Source: Geodermatophilus amargosae (GTDB taxonomy: Bacteria; Actinomycetota; Actinomycetes; Mycobacteriales; Geodermatophilaceae). From it: DNA of 64,000 bases. Location: positions 37,176 to 101,175 of the forward strand of contig NZ_FPBA01000021.1 of NCBI RefSeq assembly GCF_900116515.1. Direction: 5' to 3'. Shown here one piece after another: positions 16,301 to 27,515 of this stretch; position 1 is the first letter of the stretch, and each line of letters begins with the position of its first letter. A program made the position numbers and the translations under genes. The notes beneath the pieces are model-generated. The model was not told the origin of the DNA, made no database searches, and saw nothing but the letters and a program-made list of their open reading frames with translations.

Positions 16301-18886
16301 ATGGTCACCGACTCAGCCACCCCGGTCAGCACCACCCCGGGAGCCGGGTCCGGCGTACCCGAGAAGCCGACCCTCGACGGTCTCGAGGCCACCTGGGTCG
16401 CCCGCTGGGCCGAGCAGGACACCTACGCCTTCGACCGCGCCGCCGCCCTGGCCGCGTCGCGCGAGCAGGTGTACTCGATCGACACCCCGCCGCCGACGGC
16501 CAGCGGGTCGCTGCACGTGGGGCACGTGTTCAGCTACACCCACACCGACATCGTCGCCCGCTACCAGCGGATGCGCGGCCGGCACGTCTTCTACCCGATG
16601 GGCTGGGACGACAACGGCCTGCCCACCGAGCGGCGCGTGCAGAACTACTACGGCGTCCGCTGCGACCCCTCGCTCCCCTACGACCCGTCCTTCGAGCCGC
16701 CGGCCAAGCCGGGCAAGGACCAGGTGCCGGTCAGCCGGCGCAACTTCGTCGAGCTGTGCGAGCGGCTGACCGAGGAGGACGAGCGCGCCTTCGAGCAGCT
16801 GTGGCGCCAGGTCGGCCTGTCGGTGGACTGGTCCAACGTCTACCGGACGATCTCGGCGACCTCGCGGGCCACCGCGCAGCGGATGTTCCTGCACAACCTC
16901 TCCCGCGGCGAGGCCTACGCCCAGGAGGCGCCGACCCTCTGGGACGTCACCTTCCGCACCGCCGTCGCCCAGGCCGAGCTGGAGGACCGCGAGCGCCCGG
17001 GCGCCTACCATCGGATCTCCTTCTCCTCCGCCGACGGCCCGGTCTTCATCGAGACCACCCGGCCGGAGCTGCTGCCGGCCTGCGTCGCGCTGGTCGCCCA
17101 CCCCGACGACGAGCGGTACCGGCCGCTGTTCGGGAAGACGGTGCGCACCCCGCTGTTCGACGTCGAGGTGCCGGTGGTCGCCCACCGCCTCGCCGAGCCG
17201 GACAAGGGCTCGGGCATCGCGATGATCTGCACCTTCGGCGACCTCAACGACGTCACCTGGTGGCGCGAGCTGCAGCTGCCCACCCGCGCGGTGGTCGGCT
17301 GGGACGGCCGGTTCGTGGCCGAGGCCCCCGACGGCGTCCCCGCGGGGCCCTACGCCGAGCTGGCCGGGAAGACGGCGTACAGCGCGCAGCAGCGGATCGT
17401 GGAGATGCTCCGCGAGTCCGGCGACCTGCACGGCGAGCCGACGACCATCACCCACCCGGTCAAGTTCTACGAGAAGGGCGACCGGCCGCTGGAGATCGTC
17501 ACCACGCGGCAGTGGTACATCCGCAACGGCGGGCGGGACGCCGAGCTGCGGGACGCGCTGGTCGCCCGCGGCCGGGAGATCCAGTGGGTGCCCGAGCACA
17601 TGCGGTTTCGCTACGAGAACTGGGTCGAGGGCCTCAACGGCGACTGGCTGATCAGCCGCCAGCGGTTCTTCGGCGTGCCGTTCCCGGTCTGGTACCGGCT
17701 CGACGACGCCGGCGAGCCCGACTTCGACGACCCGCTCCTGGCTCCCGAGTCGGCGCTGCCGGTCGACCCGTCGTCCGACGTGCCCGAGGGCTACACCGAG
17801 GCGCAGCGCGGCGTGCCCGGCGGGTTCGTGGCCGACCCCGACGTCATGGACACCTGGGCGACGTCGTCCCTGTCGCCGCTGGTGGCCTCGGGCTGGGACA
17901 CCGACCCGGAGCTGTTCGCCCACGTCTTCCCGATGGACCAGCGGCCCCAGGCGCACGACATCATCCGCACCTGGCTGTTCTCGACCGTCGTCCGCTCGCA
18001 CTTCGAGTTCGGTGCGGTGCCGTGGACGCACGCCACGATCTCCGGTTTCGTCGTCGACCCCGACCGCAAGAAGATGTCGAAGTCCAAGGGCAACGTCGTC
18101 ACGCCGATCGACGTCCTCGAGCGCTACGGCACCGACGCCGTCCGGTGGCGGGCCGCCGGCGCTCGGCCGGGCGCGGACTCGCCGTTCGACGAGGCGCAGA
18201 TGAAGGTCGGCCGGCGGCTGGCCATGAAGATCCTCAACGTCGGCAAGTTCGTGCTGGGGCTCGGGGTCACCGCCGGGCTGAGCGGCGAGCAGGTCACCGA
18301 GCCGATCGACCTCGGGCTGCTGCGCCGGCTGGCCGGCGTCGTGGACGAGGCGACGGCGGCCATGGAGGCCTACAACTACACCCGCGCGCTCGAGGTGACC
18401 GAGGCGTTCTTCTGGTCGTTCTGCGACGACTACGTGGAGCTGGTGAAGTCCCGCGCCTACGGCACCGGGGCGGCAGCGGCGTCGGCGCAGGCCACCCTGG
18501 CGCTGGCGCTGGCGGTGCAGCTGCGGCTGTTCGCGCCGGTGCTTCCGTTCGTCACCGAGGAGGTCTGGTCCTGGTGGCAGGGCGGCTCGGTGCACCGCGC
18601 GCCGTGGCCGGCCGCCGCGGAGCTGCCCGCGGGCGGCGACCCGGAGGTCGTGCCCGTGGTGGCCGCGGCGCTGGCCGGGGTCCGCAAGGCCAAGTCCGAC
18701 GCCAAGGTCTCGATGCGGGCCGACGTCGAGTCGGCGACGGTGACCGCACCGGAGGCGCAGGTGCCGCTGCTGGAGGCCGGCCGCGCCGACCTGGTGGACG
18801 CCGGGCGCATCGCGGCGCTGACCGTCGTCGCCGGTTCCGGACCGCTGGCCGTCGACGTCGTGCTGGCGCCGCCCGCGGAGGCCTGA
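16301..18886 (+). CDS. valS: Valyl-tRNA synthetase
   Basis: An 861-residue class I aminoacyl-tRNA synthetase charging tRNA-Val. The HIGH-type signature is [15 protein letters not shown] near residue 65-80, and KMSKSKGN is near 591. The intervening editing domain contains [20 protein letters not shown]. The C-terminal anticodon-binding domain contains [24 protein letters not shown] short C-terminal tail without the long coiled coil of E. coli ValS fits the shorter actinobacterial form. It ends one base from the convergent MpaB-type gene. Confidence 0.96.
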   Translation: MVTDSATPVSTTPGAGSGVPEKPTLDGLEATWVARWAEQDTYAFDRAAALAASREQVYSIDTPPPTASGSLHVGHVFSYTHTDIVARYQRMRGRHVFYPMGWDDNGLPTERRVQNYYGVRCDPSLPYDPSFEPPAKPGKDQVPVSRRNFVELCERLTEEDERAFEQLWRQVGLSVDWSNVYRTISATSRATAQRMFLHNLSRGEAYAQEAPTLWDVTFRTAVAQAELEDRERPGAYHRISFSSADGPVFIETTRPELLPACVALVAHPDDERYRPLFGKTVRTPLFDVEVPVVAHRLAEPDKGSGIAMICTFGDLNDVTWWRELQLPTRAVVGWDGRFVAEAPDGVPAGPYAELAGKTAYSAQQRIVEMLRESGDLHGEPTTITHPVKFYEKGDRPLEIVTTRQWYIRNGGRDAELRDALVARGREIQWVPEHMRFRYENWVEGLNGDWLISRQRFFGVPFPVWYRLDDAGEPDFDDPLLAPESALPVDPSSDVPEGYTEAQRGVPGGFVADPDVMDTWATSSLSPLVASGWDTDPELFAHVFPMDQRPQAHDIIRTWLFSTVVRSHFEFGAVPWTHATISGFVVDPDRKKMSKSKGNVVTPIDVLERYGTDAVRWRAAGARPGADSPFDEAQMKVGRRLAMKILNVGKFVLGLGVTAGLSGEQVTEPIDLGLLRRLAGVVDEATAAMEAYNYTRALEVTEAFFWSFCDDYVELVKSRAYGTGAAAASAQATLALALAVQLRLFAPVLPFVTEEVWSWWQGGSVHRAPWPAAAELPAGGDPEVVPVVAAALAGVRKAKSDAKVSMRADVESATVTAPEAQVPLLEAGRADLVDAGRIAALTVVAGSGPLAVDVVLAPPAEA

Positions 18887-18887
18887 C

Positions 18888-19817
18888 CTAGGCGGCCGTC
18901 TCCCGCGCCCAGCCCGGCGCCGGGCCCAATCCCAGCCGCCACCGGGCCGCCTCCTCCGAGGGGCTGTGGTCGCCCAGCGCCAGGCGCAGCCCGCGGAGCT
19001 GGGCGCGGGCGACGGCGACCTGGGCCGCCCCGCCGCGTCCGCGGCCGGGGACGCCGGCGCACCCGGCCAGCGCGGGTGAGACCAGCTGGGCCGCGGCGCC
19101 GGCCAGGCCGCGGTAGAAGACCCGCTCCAGCGGGCTGAGCCCGGGCGGGGCGGTGACGAAGGCGCGCATGGAGTCGGGGACGGGCGCGAGCTGCGGCCGG
19201 TACGCGGCGAGCGCCTCGGCGAGCTCGGCGGCGCTCTCCGGCAGGTCGGTGGTGCCGAGTTCCCGCGCGCTGCGCGCCCACTCGCGCACGTAGACGTCGG
19301 GCCGGCCGCGGCCGTACCGGGGGCTCAGGTCGCGGCCGACGGCCTGCTGCGCGGCGAGGAAGGCGTCGGTGAAGGCGAGGTGCACCCAGCGCAGCAGGCC
19401 GGGGTCCGACGCGGAGTAGGGCCGGCCGCGGACCCGGCCGCGGACGGTCTCGTGCATCCCGCGGACCCGGGCGGACTCGCGCTCGGCGAGCTCCTCGGAG
19501 CCGAAGGTGCTGACGACCAGCCAGCGCGCGGTGCCGGCCAGCCGCTTCCACGGGTCCTCGCGGTAGGCCGAGTGCCGCTGCACGCCGGCGAGGGCGAGGG
19601 GGTGCGCCGCCTGGCCCAGCAGCGCCGCGACGCCGCCGACCAGCGTGGACAGGTCGCCGTGCACCCGCCACACCACGCCGTCGGGCTCGAACCAGCCGGG
19701 GCCGGTGCCGACCCGGGCGATGTCGCGGACCCACTCGGGTGCGCCGGTCGGGTCGCCGGACACGCGGGCCCGGAACGCCTCGCGCGCGGCCTCGGGCAGG
19801 GACGTCAGGACGCGCAC
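18888..19817 (-). CDS. MpaB/DUF2236-type oxygenase family protein
   Basis: A 309-residue protein of the DUF2236 family. Hallmarks are AALLGQAAHPLALAGVQRHS, VHLAFTDAFLAAQQAVG and the C-terminal PPGLSPLERVFYRGL. Members include the latex-clearing oxygenase Lcp and mycophenolic acid MpaB; the conserved histidines probably ligate a haem or metal. Its substrate is unknown. The GTG at 19817 follows a GGGGGAG binding site. The gene overlaps the preceding AbiEi-like gene by 13 bases, a sign of co-transcription. Confidence 0.82.
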   Translation of the reverse strand: MRVLTSLPEAAREAFRARVSGDPTGAPEWVRDIARVGTGPGWFEPDGVVWRVHGDLSTLVGGVAALLGQAAHPLALAGVQRHSAYREDPWKRLAGTARWLVVSTFGSEELAERESARVRGMHETVRGRVRGRPYSASDPGLLRWVHLAFTDAFLAAQQAVGRDLSPRYGRGRPDVYVREWARSARELGTTDLPESAAELAEALAAYRPQLAPVPDSMRAFVTAPPGLSPLERVFYRGLAGAAAQLVSPALAGCAGVPGRGRGGAAQVAVARAQLRGLRLALGDHSPSEEAARWRLGLGPAPGWARETAA

Positions 19818-20335
19818 TCCCCCGACTGTGCCAGCCCCCCGCCACCCCGGCCCGCCGGCGGCGTTGGGGCTGCGGCTCGGACGTCGGCCCGGGTGAGGCC
19901 GGCCGGGTTGCCCCACGCGTCGACCACGGCGCGTTCGGGGCAGGAGACGGGGAGGCCGTCGATCCGCCGGACGCTGTCCTCCAGCGAGCGGGTGCGGTGC
20001 AGGACGACACCCGGGGTGCCCCGCCCGCTGCGGGTGTGGCCCACGGTGAGGTGCACGGGACCACCGGGCGGGGCGAGCTCCCAGAGCGCCAGGGCGGACC
20101 GGTGGCTGACGACCCCACCGCAGCTGCGGACGGCGGCCTCGACCCGGAGCCGCCGGTCGCCGGCGACCGCGGGCAGCGCGTAGACGCCGGGCTGCATCCG
20201 TGCCAGCCAGCCGGTGGACACCCACCGGGCCACCGTGCCGCGGTCGACCCGGGCGGTGAGCGCCTCCCAGGTGGTCCATCCGTCCGGGCCGACAGAGCTG
20301 CGGGATCGAGGGTCATCCGGCGACGGTGACCGCAA
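19805..20335 (-). CDS. AbiEi-like antitoxin-type protein, truncated
   Basis: A 176-residue protein resembling the N-terminal half of actinobacterial AbiEi/DUF559-type proteins: a winged-helix segment (GTVARWVSTGWLARMQPGVY), the motif VVSHRSALALWEL, then a strand-rich part ending SCPERAVVDAWG. Relatives run about 280-320 residues and end in a nuclease-like domain, which is absent; after residue 145 the sequence becomes glycine/proline-rich junk. It is probably a decayed gene, or a protein reduced to its DNA-binding part. No toxin gene is adjacent. Confidence 0.55.
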   Translation of the reverse strand: MRSPSPDDPRSRSSVGPDGWTTWEALTARVDRGTVARWVSTGWLARMQPGVYALPAVAGDRRLRVEAAVRSCGGVVSHRSALALWELAPPGGPVHLTVGHTRSGRGTPGVVLHRTRSLEDSVRRIDGLPVSCPERAVVDAWGNPAGLTRADVRAAAPTPPAGRGGGGLAQSGECAS

Positions 20336-20443
20336 CCGGATCTCTGTCGTGACCGGCGCCGAGATCTGTGGACGACCGGCCGGCGTGTGCGCCGAGGCCG
20401 GGTTCCAGGGCCCTGGATGCGGCGTCGGCGCAGCGCTCGCCGG

Positions 20444-20495
20444 CCACCGACGCGAGCGAGCCCGCCCCCGGGGTCGGGGACGGGCTCGTCGGTGG
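20444..20495 (-). terminator. Long hairpin downstream of clpX
   Basis: Outer arms CCACCGAC (20444-20451) and GTCGGTGG (20488-20495) enclose CGAGCCCG (20457-20464) and CGGGCTCG (20481-20488), with a C-run/G-run tip. The structure ends 13 bases after the clpX stop on the minus strand, fitting a GC-rich intrinsic terminator. Confidence 0.65.
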
Positions 20496-20507
20496 TGCGG
20501 CTGTGTC

Positions 20508-21782
<1,275 letters not shown>

Positions 21783-22088
21783 CTGCTGACCTCCACCTCG
21801 GGGGAAGCAGGTCCTCCGGGGTACGGACCTGCGGATGATGTGTCACTGAAGTGCCCGTGTTGGTCCCGCTGGTGGCGGGTGCCGCGAGGACGACCCTCCC
21901 GGCGCTGCCGGCCGAGGATCGGGCGCTCGCCGACCGTACCTGCCGCCACCGACGCCGCGGGACTCCGACGCCCCGGTGCGCCGGGGGCGCTCGACTCGCT
22001 CGTCACTCCCGGCACTGCCCCCCGAACGGTACGGGTTCCGGCCGCGACACGCGCGACCTCTTCCCGTCCCGCCCGGGGGACGGCGTGC
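21783..22088. other. Non-coding gap between clpP and clpX
   Basis: No gene is visible in these 306 bases. Near the clpX start, ACCTGCT (21781-21787) and AGCAGGT (21806-21812) form an inverted repeat around the clpX ribosome binding site, which could hinder initiation. The rest should hold a clpX promoter or a processing region; I could not assign elements. Confidence 0.5.
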
Positions 22089-22718
22089 TCAGACCGCGGG
22101 CAACGCGTTGAGCTTCCGGCTCTGGATGACCTCGTCGACGATGCCGTACTCCTTGGCCTCGGTCGCGGTCAGGATCTTGTCGCGGTCGATGTCGGAGCGG
22201 ACCTGCTCGGCCGTCCGGCCGGTGTGCCGCGCGAGGATCTCCTCCATCTGCTTGCGCACCCGCTCGATCTCGGCGGCGTGGATCTCCAGGTCCGAGACCT
22301 GGCCGCCGGCCTCGCCCGAGGGCTGGTGGATCAGCACGCGGGAGTAGGGCAGCGCGAGCCGCTTGCCCGGGGTCCCGGCCGCGAGCAGGACGGCGGCGGC
22401 CGAGGCGGCCTGGCCCATGCAGACGGTCTGGATGTCGGGCCGGACGAACATCATCGTGTCGTAGATGGCCATCAGCGAGGTGAACGAGCCACCGGGCGAG
22501 TTGATGTAGATCGTGATGTCGCGGTCCGGGTCGGCCGACTCCAGCGTGATCAGCTGGGCCATGACGTCGTTGGCCGACGCGTCGTCGATCTGCACCCCGA
22601 GGAAGATGATGCGCTCCTCGAAGAGCTTGTTGTAGGGGTTGGACTCCTTCATGCCGTAGCTCGTCCGCTCCACGAAGGAGGGGAGGATGTAGCGGCTGGA
22701 GGGCATCTCGAAACTCAC
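22089..22718 (-). CDS. clpP: ATP-dependent Clp protease proteolytic subunit (second copy)
   Basis: A 209-residue serine peptidase with the triad Ser106 (MGQAASAAA), His131 (LIHQPSG) and Asp180 (SDIDRD), and the oxyanion motif YINSPGGSF. Actinobacteria need two different ClpP proteins that form a mixed tetradecamer; this one corresponds to the ClpP2 position by gene order. It begins 17 bases after the first clpP stop and is co-transcribed with it. Confidence 0.95.
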   Translation of the reverse strand: MSFEMPSSRYILPSFVERTSYGMKESNPYNKLFEERIIFLGVQIDDASANDVMAQLITLESADPDRDITIYINSPGGSFTSLMAIYDTMMFVRPDIQTVCMGQAASAAAVLLAAGTPGKRLALPYSRVLIHQPSGEAGGQVSDLEIHAAEIERVRKQMEEILARHTGRTAEQVRSDIDRDKILTATEAKEYGIVDEVIQSRKLNALPAV

Positions 22719-22735
22719 GTCAGTTCTCCGAACCG

Positions 22736-23371
22736 TCAGTTGTCGGCGACCGGGTTGGTGCTGTCGGTCATGGTGGCGCGGCTGACGACGTGGTCGACGA
22801 AGCCGTACTCCAGGGCCTCCTGCGCGGTGAACCAGCGGTCGCGGTCGGAGTCGCGCTCGATCTGCTCGAGCGACTGCCCGGTGTGCTGGGCCTGGAGCTC
22901 GTTGAGCTCCTTCTTGGTCCGCCGGAACAGGTCGGCCTGGATGGCGATGTCCGCGGCGGTGCCGCCGACGCCGGCCGAGGGCTGGTGCATCATGATCCGC
23001 GCGTGCGGCAGGGCGTAGCGCTTGCCCGCAGTGCCCGCGGTCAGGAGGAACTGGCCCATCGAGGCGGCCAGGCCCATGCCGTAGGTGGCGACGTCGCAGT
23101 CGATGAACTGCATCGTGTCGTAGATGGCCATGCCGGCGCTGACCGAGCCGCCGGGCGAGTTGATGTACAGGTGGATGTCCTGCTTGGGGTCCTCGGCCGA
23201 GAGCAGGAGCATCTGGGCGGCCAGCTGGTTGGCGATGACGTCGTCGACCTGGGTGCCCAGGAAGATGATGCGCTCGCGCAGCAGGCGCTCGTAGACCGAG
23301 TCGTTGAGGTTCATCCCCCCGGCGGCACCCCGCATCAGCGGGCTGTACGCCGGGTTCGGGTCGGTGCTCAC
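22736..23371 (-). CDS. clpP: ATP-dependent Clp protease proteolytic subunit (first copy)
   Basis: A 211-residue ClpP with Ser104 (GLAASMGQF), His129 (MMHQPSAG) and Asp178 (SDRDRW), and YINSPGGSV. It is clearly distinct from the following paralogue (shared motifs, divergent loops) and by order should be the ClpP1 partner. The frame is open further upstream, but the GTG at 23371 with GGAGGT upstream begins a family-like N-terminal propeptide ([11 protein letters not shown]). The trigger factor gene lies upstream on the same strand, the normal tig-clpP-clpP-clpX order. Confidence 0.94.
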   Translation of the reverse strand: MSTDPNPAYSPLMRGAAGGMNLNDSVYERLLRERIIFLGTQVDDVIANQLAAQMLLLSAEDPKQDIHLYINSPGGSVSAGMAIYDTMQFIDCDVATYGMGLAASMGQFLLTAGTAGKRYALPHARIMMHQPSAGVGGTAADIAIQADLFRRTKKELNELQAQHTGQSLEQIERDSDRDRWFTAQEALEYGFVDHVVSRATMTDSTNPVADN

Positions 23372-23570
23372 GGGTGGTGTGACCTCCGTTGGCGGTGGAT
23401 CGAGTCGGTCTCGGTGGGCGGGGAGCGGGGCCGGCGGCCCTGGCGGGCCGTACCCCCGGCGTCCGCCCCGAGTCACGTCGACCCTAACGCGCACCCCTGG
23501 GCCGGGAGTCCCGGCGCGGGCCCTGTTCGCCGTCGGCGCAGCGGACCCCCGCCGCGACGGGCCGGGTGAC

Positions 23571-23618
23571 GACGGACGCCGCCCTCCCCCGCGCACGCGG
23601 GGCAGGACGGCGTCCGTC
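23571..23618 (-). terminator. tig terminator hairpin
   Basis: GACGGACGCCG (23571-23581) pairs perfectly with CGGCGTCCGTC (23608-23618). Inside, CCCCGCG and CGCGGGG form a second stem. The structure begins 16 bases after the tig stop on the minus strand and separates tig from the clpP operon. Confidence 0.75.
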
Positions 23619-23633
23619 GGGGAGTGGTGCGGC

Positions 23634-25133
23634 TCAGGCCTTGGTGACGTCCTCGGTGTCCTCGGTGGCACCCTCGACCGCCTCGACGGCGACGGCGTCG
23701 GCGACCTCGGCGTCGGGCGCCTCGTCGTCGGAGTCGACGTCCGTGGGGGCGGTGGCGGACTCGTCGGTGGCGGACTCGTCGGCGGCCGGGGCCGCTTCGG
23801 CCGCGCGGACCGTCTGCGGGCGCACCGACTCCAGGTCGACGACGTTGCCCGAGGCGTCGGTGATCGTCGTCTGCTCGAGCAGCTGGGCCAGCGCCTTGGT
23901 CCGGCGGACGTCGGCGACGAACTCGGCGATGTTGCCGCCCTGCTGCAGCTGCTGGGCGTACTGCTCCGGGCTCATCCGGTTGCGCGAGGCCTGCGCCATG
24001 ATCTGCGCCGACAGGTCGTCGTTGTCGACGGTGATCTCGCGGGCGTCGGCGATGGCGTCGAGGACGAACTGGGTGCGGACGGCCTCCTCGATGTTCTTGC
24101 GCTGCTCGGCGGTGTAGGCCTCACGGCTCTCGGTGCCCGACATCGACAGGAACGTGTCCCAGTCCATGCCGGCGTTGGTGAGCTCGTTGCCGAGGGCCTG
24201 GTCGCGGTACTCCAGCTCGCGGTCGACGAGGCCCTCGGGGATCGGCACCTCGGTGGCCTCGAGCAGGTGCTCGACGAGCTTGTCGCGGGCCTGGGCGCCC
24301 TGCTGCATGACCTTCACCCGCGAGAGCCGGGTGCGGACGTCGTCGCGCAGCTCCTCGAGGGTGTCGAACTCGCTGGCGGTGGAGGCGAACTCGTCGTCGA
24401 GCTCGGGCAGCTCCTTGGCCTTCACCGAGCGGACGGTGACGGTGACCTGGGCCTGCTCGCCGGCGTGCGGTCCCTGCTGCAGCGGGGTCTCGAACGTGGC
24501 CGACTCGTCGGCCGACAGCCCGCGGACGGCGTCGTCGAGGCCCTCCATGATCGAGCCGGAGCCGACCTCGTAGGACATGCCGCTGGTGGTGCCGTCCTCG
24601 AGCACCTCGTCGCCGACGCGGGCCTCGAGGTCGATGGACACGAAGTCACCGTCCTGGGCGGCCCGCTCGACGCCGGTCAGCATCGCGAAGCGCTCGCGCA
24701 TGACGGTGACCTGCTGGTCGATCTCCTCGTCGGTGACCTCGACGTCGTCGACGGTGACCGACAGGTCCTCCAGGGCGGGGAGGTCGATCTTCGGCGCGAC
24801 GTCGACCTCGGCGGTGAACGCCAGGGTGTCGTTGTCGTCGAGGCGGGTGACCTCGATGTCGGGCTGGCCGAGGACCCGGACCTGGTTCTCGCGGACGACC
24901 TCGGAGTAGACCTCCGGGATGGCGTGCTGGACGACCTGCTCGAGGACGACCGGGCGGCCGATGCGCTGGTCGAGGATGCGGTTGGGCACCTTGCCCGGGC
25001 GGAAGCCGGGGACGCGGACCTGGGTCTTGAGCTCCTTGTAGACCTCACCGAAGGCGTGGTCTAGGTCCCCCCACGGCACCTCGATCGCCATCCGGACCCG
25101 CGTGGGGCCCAGTTCCTCGATGGTGCTCTTCAC
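23634..25133 (-). CDS. tig: Trigger factor chaperone
   Basis: A 499-residue ribosome-bound chaperone and peptidyl-prolyl isomerase. The ribosome-binding tail shows the signature GFRPGKVP near residue 45. The FKBP-like isomerase domain covers about 150-245 ([12 protein letters not shown]). The helical chaperone arms follow, and an acidic alanine-rich tail of about 60 residues ends the protein, common in actinobacteria. The GTG at 25133 gives the canonical [15 protein letters not shown] start, though the frame is open upstream. tRNA-Pro lies 87 bases upstream on the same strand. Confidence 0.95.
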   Translation of the reverse strand: MKSTIEELGPTRVRMAIEVPWGDLDHAFGEVYKELKTQVRVPGFRPGKVPNRILDQRIGRPVVLEQVVQHAIPEVYSEVVRENQVRVLGQPDIEVTRLDDNDTLAFTAEVDVAPKIDLPALEDLSVTVDDVEVTDEEIDQQVTVMRERFAMLTGVERAAQDGDFVSIDLEARVGDEVLEDGTTSGMSYEVGSGSIMEGLDDAVRGLSADESATFETPLQQGPHAGEQAQVTVTVRSVKAKELPELDDEFASTASEFDTLEELRDDVRTRLSRVKVMQQGAQARDKLVEHLLEATEVPIPEGLVDRELEYRDQALGNELTNAGMDWDTFLSMSGTESREAYTAEQRKNIEEAVRTQFVLDAIADAREITVDNDDLSAQIMAQASRNRMSPEQYAQQLQQGGNIAEFVADVRRTKALAQLLEQTTITDASGNVVDLESVRPQTVRAAEAAPAADESATDESATAPTDVDSDDEAPDAEVADAVAVEAVEGATEDTEDVTKA

Positions 25134-25219
25134 AGCGGCAGTGCTCCTCGGTACGACGGAAGGGGACGCCGGGACCGGCGCCGGGTCGACCCCCGAGTCT
25201 AGAGACGCCGGGGGCGGGG

Positions 25220-25293
25220 TCGGGGTGGCGGGATTCGAACCCACGGCCCCCCGCTCCCAAAGCGGGTGCGCTACCAAGCTGCGCCACACCCCG
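25220..25293 (-). tRNA. tRNA-Pro(UGG)
   Basis: A full cloverleaf: acceptor stem CGGGGTG/CACCCCG, D-arm GCGCAGCTTGGTAGCGC, anticodon loop reading TTTGGGA with anticodon TGG, and T-arm GTGGG-TTCGAAT-CCCGC. The discriminator base is A and no CCA is encoded. Folded by eye; all stems close, with one G-T pair in the T-stem. Confidence 0.95.
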
Positions 25294-25307
25294 TGGCGGC
25301 GTCGAGT

Positions 25308-26771
25308 CTAGGCGCGCCCTCCGGACGCGACGGCCGGACGGCGTCCTGCCCACGGCGCGGCCTCCTCCAGCGCGGCCGCCACCCGCACCAGCAGGTCCTC
25401 CCGTCCGGCGCCGGCCACCAGCTGCACGCCCACCGGCAGGCCGGCGTCGGTGGTGTGCAGCGGCAGGCTGACCGCCGGCTGCCCGGTCACGTTGAACTGG
25501 GCGGTCCAGGGGATGAACGCGGAGATCCGGCGGCCCTCCTCGCGCGGGCCGGCCGCGGTGAACCAGCCGAGCTCCGGCGGCGGGGCGCCCACGGTGGGGG
25601 TGACCAGGAGGTCGAAGCCCTCGCCGCCGTCCTCGGCCGGTGTCCAGAAGGACGCCATGCGGCGCGACCAGGCACCCAGCCAGGCGCGGGCGGTGAGGTA
25701 CTCCGGTGCGGTCATCCGGTTCCCGGTCAGCCGGTAGTACGCGTTGCGCGGCTCGAGCTCGTCGTCGGCGATGTCCCGGCCGACTACCCGCTCCATGTCG
25801 GCGAGGGTGCGGGCGGTGTCGGCGGCGATGGTCGCGTTGAAGTGCCGGGAGAAGTCATCCTCGAACAGGGCCGCCGGGGAGGCCTCCTCGACGGCGCAGC
25901 CGAGGTCCTCGAGCAGCCGGCCGGCCCGGGCGACGGCGGCCCGGCACTCGGGGTCATCGAGATAGCGCTCGTCCAGTGGGGAGGCGACCAGGCCGACCCT
26001 CAGCGGGCCGACCGGGGCGCCGACCTCCTCGAGCAGCAGACGCGGCAGCGGCGGCGCGGCGTAGGGGTCGCCGGGCATCGGCCGGCCGATCAGGTCGAGG
26101 ACGGCGGCGGTGTCGCGGACCGTGCGGGTGACGACACCGTCGATGGTGGCGCCGGCCCAGCCCTCGCCGACGTCGGGGCCCTGGCTGACCCGCGCCCGGC
26201 TGGGCTTGAGCCCGACCAGCCCGCACTCGGCGGCGGGGATGCGGATCGACCCGCCGCCGTCGCTGGCGTGCGCGACCGGCACGTACCCCGCCGCGACCGC
26301 GGCGGCCGACCCGCCGCTGGAGCCACCGGTCGAGCGGGTGGGGTCCCAGGGATTGCGGGCCGGCACGTGGGCGGCCGGCTCGGTGGTGACCGTCGTCCCG
26401 AGCTCGGGGACGTTGGTGCGGCCGAGGACGACGAAGCCGGCGGCGCGGAACAACGTCGCCAGGTGGCTGTCGCGCCGCCAGCGGATCCCGGCCTGCTGTA
26501 GCGGGCCCAGGCCGTAGGCGGTCTCCTCCCCCGCCATGTGCGCGCCCATGTCCTTGAGCAGCAGCGGCACGCCGCGGAACGGCCCGTCGGGCAGCGTCCC
26601 GGCGGCCTCGGCGCGGGCGGCGTCGAAGCGGTCGCGGATGACGGCGGACAGCTGCGCGTCGGCGGCCTCGATCCGCGCGATGGCGGCGTCGACCAGCTCG
26701 GCGGGGCTGGCCTCCCCGCGGCGTACCAGGTCGGCCTGTGCGGTGGCGTCCAGCTCTGTGGGCTCGGTCAC
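25308..26771 (-). CDS. Amidase signature family hydrolase
   Basis: A 487-residue amidase signature enzyme hydrolysing an amide bond. The Ser-cisSer-Lys triad is visible as Lys73 (PLLLKDMGA) and the glycine/serine-rich [16 protein letters not shown], whose serines include the cis-Ser, with the nucleophile in [13 protein letters not shown]. The sequence is closest in style to secondary-metabolite or 6-aminohexanoate cyclic dimer hydrolase-like amidases rather than GatA, since no gatC or gatB is nearby. Physiological substrate unknown. It is the last gene of the core block before tRNA-Gly. Confidence 0.88.
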   Translation of the reverse strand: MTEPTELDATAQADLVRRGEASPAELVDAAIARIEAADAQLSAVIRDRFDAARAEAAGTLPDGPFRGVPLLLKDMGAHMAGEETAYGLGPLQQAGIRWRRDSHLATLFRAAGFVVLGRTNVPELGTTVTTEPAAHVPARNPWDPTRSTGGSSGGSAAAVAAGYVPVAHASDGGGSIRIPAAECGLVGLKPSRARVSQGPDVGEGWAGATIDGVVTRTVRDTAAVLDLIGRPMPGDPYAAPPLPRLLLEEVGAPVGPLRVGLVASPLDERYLDDPECRAAVARAGRLLEDLGCAVEEASPAALFEDDFSRHFNATIAADTARTLADMERVVGRDIADDELEPRNAYYRLTGNRMTAPEYLTARAWLGAWSRRMASFWTPAEDGGEGFDLLVTPTVGAPPPELGWFTAAGPREEGRRISAFIPWTAQFNVTGQPAVSLPLHTTDAGLPVGVQLVAGAGREDLLVRVAAALEEAAPWAGRRPAVASGGRA

Positions 26772-26816
26772 GCCCGGACGCTATCGGCCGCACCCGCTAC
26801 GCTGGGCGGGCACCTC

Positions 26817-26890
26817 GCGGGTGTAGCTCAATGGCAGAGCCCCAGCCTTCCAAGCTGGCCATGCCGGTTCGATCCCGGTCACCCGCTCCA
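26817..26890 (+). tRNA. tRNA-Gly(UCC), left border of the island
   Basis: Acceptor stem GCGGGTG/CACCCGC, D-arm GCTCAATGGCAGAGC, anticodon stem CCAGC/GCTGG with loop CTTCCAA (anticodon TCC), T-arm GCCGG-TTCGATC-CCGGT. CCA is encoded at 26888-26890. Everything downstream for about 36 kb is accessory, so this gene is the probable integration target. I did not find a second copy of its 3' end in the window. Confidence 0.93.
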
Positions 26891-27515
26891 AGCAAAAATC
26901 CAGGTCAGGCCGCCTGTTAGGTCCTCTGAAGGAGTGCTGGAGGACCGTCTGGAAGGCCCGTTCTAGGCCCCTGCAGACCCCTGTTTTCCCCTCCATTGGT
27001 CATGAACTGGTCACGCGGGGCAGCCCATACAGGCAGGCCGCAGCCCTCGTTCACCTCTCCCGGGGCCTCGTGACCACAACCTGGTCACGCGGTGAGCGCC
27101 AGGCCGTGCTGAAGTGACCCCCGTCAGGCGGACGCCTCGTTCTGTGTCGCCGGCGCGAAGCTGGGCACCCCGAAGACCGCCGATGGCGACGTCGAGTCAC
27201 TGCGCCTGCTGAAGATCGCTCGGGACACCGCGGTCAAGGCCCGCACTGCGGCCATGACCGCGCTCAAGGCGACGCTGGTGACCGCCGCCGACGACCTGCG
27301 CACCCAGCTGGAGCCACTGAGCGACTACAAGCTCATCCGGGCCAGTGCGGCGCTCGACTCCGCCGCGAACCGATACGGGTGTCACGTCCGGCCGTGCCCG
27401 AGTCACCCACGCCCAACCGCCCCGTCAGGTCAGGAGGACCTCCACGCGGGCCTCGCGGGCGGCGCGACGTGGGCGTCGCATAAACCCCAGCGGTACCCCG
27501 TGCTCCACCTGCTGC
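26891..27515. other. Island left flank, non-coding with IS110 debris
   Basis: No intact gene. Between 26999 and 27099 the motif AACTGGTCACGCGG/AACCTGGTCACGCGG occurs twice about 78 bases apart, the kind of repeat found near phage or ICE attachment sites. An IS110-like fragment is annotated separately. The giant operon's last gene ends at 27516. Confidence 0.5.
27128..27400 (+). pseudogene. IS110-family transposase fragment
   Basis: The plus frame encodes ASFCVAGAKLGTPKT, then DGDVESLRLLKIARDTAVKA, TAMTALKATLVTAADDLR and LSDYKLIRASAAL. This matches in order the middle of IS110-group transposases (the RTAVKARTQAxNQLxxLLVTAPxxLR type segment). Neither the N-terminal DEDD catalytic part nor the C-terminal transposase domain is present, so it is a relic about 90 codons long. 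It marks repeated insertion at this tRNA-proximal site. Confidence 0.6.

Noticed and set aside
27197..27406. Small minus-strand frame near the island border
   Set aside because: It is antisense to the IS110 fragment, which explains the sequence better.
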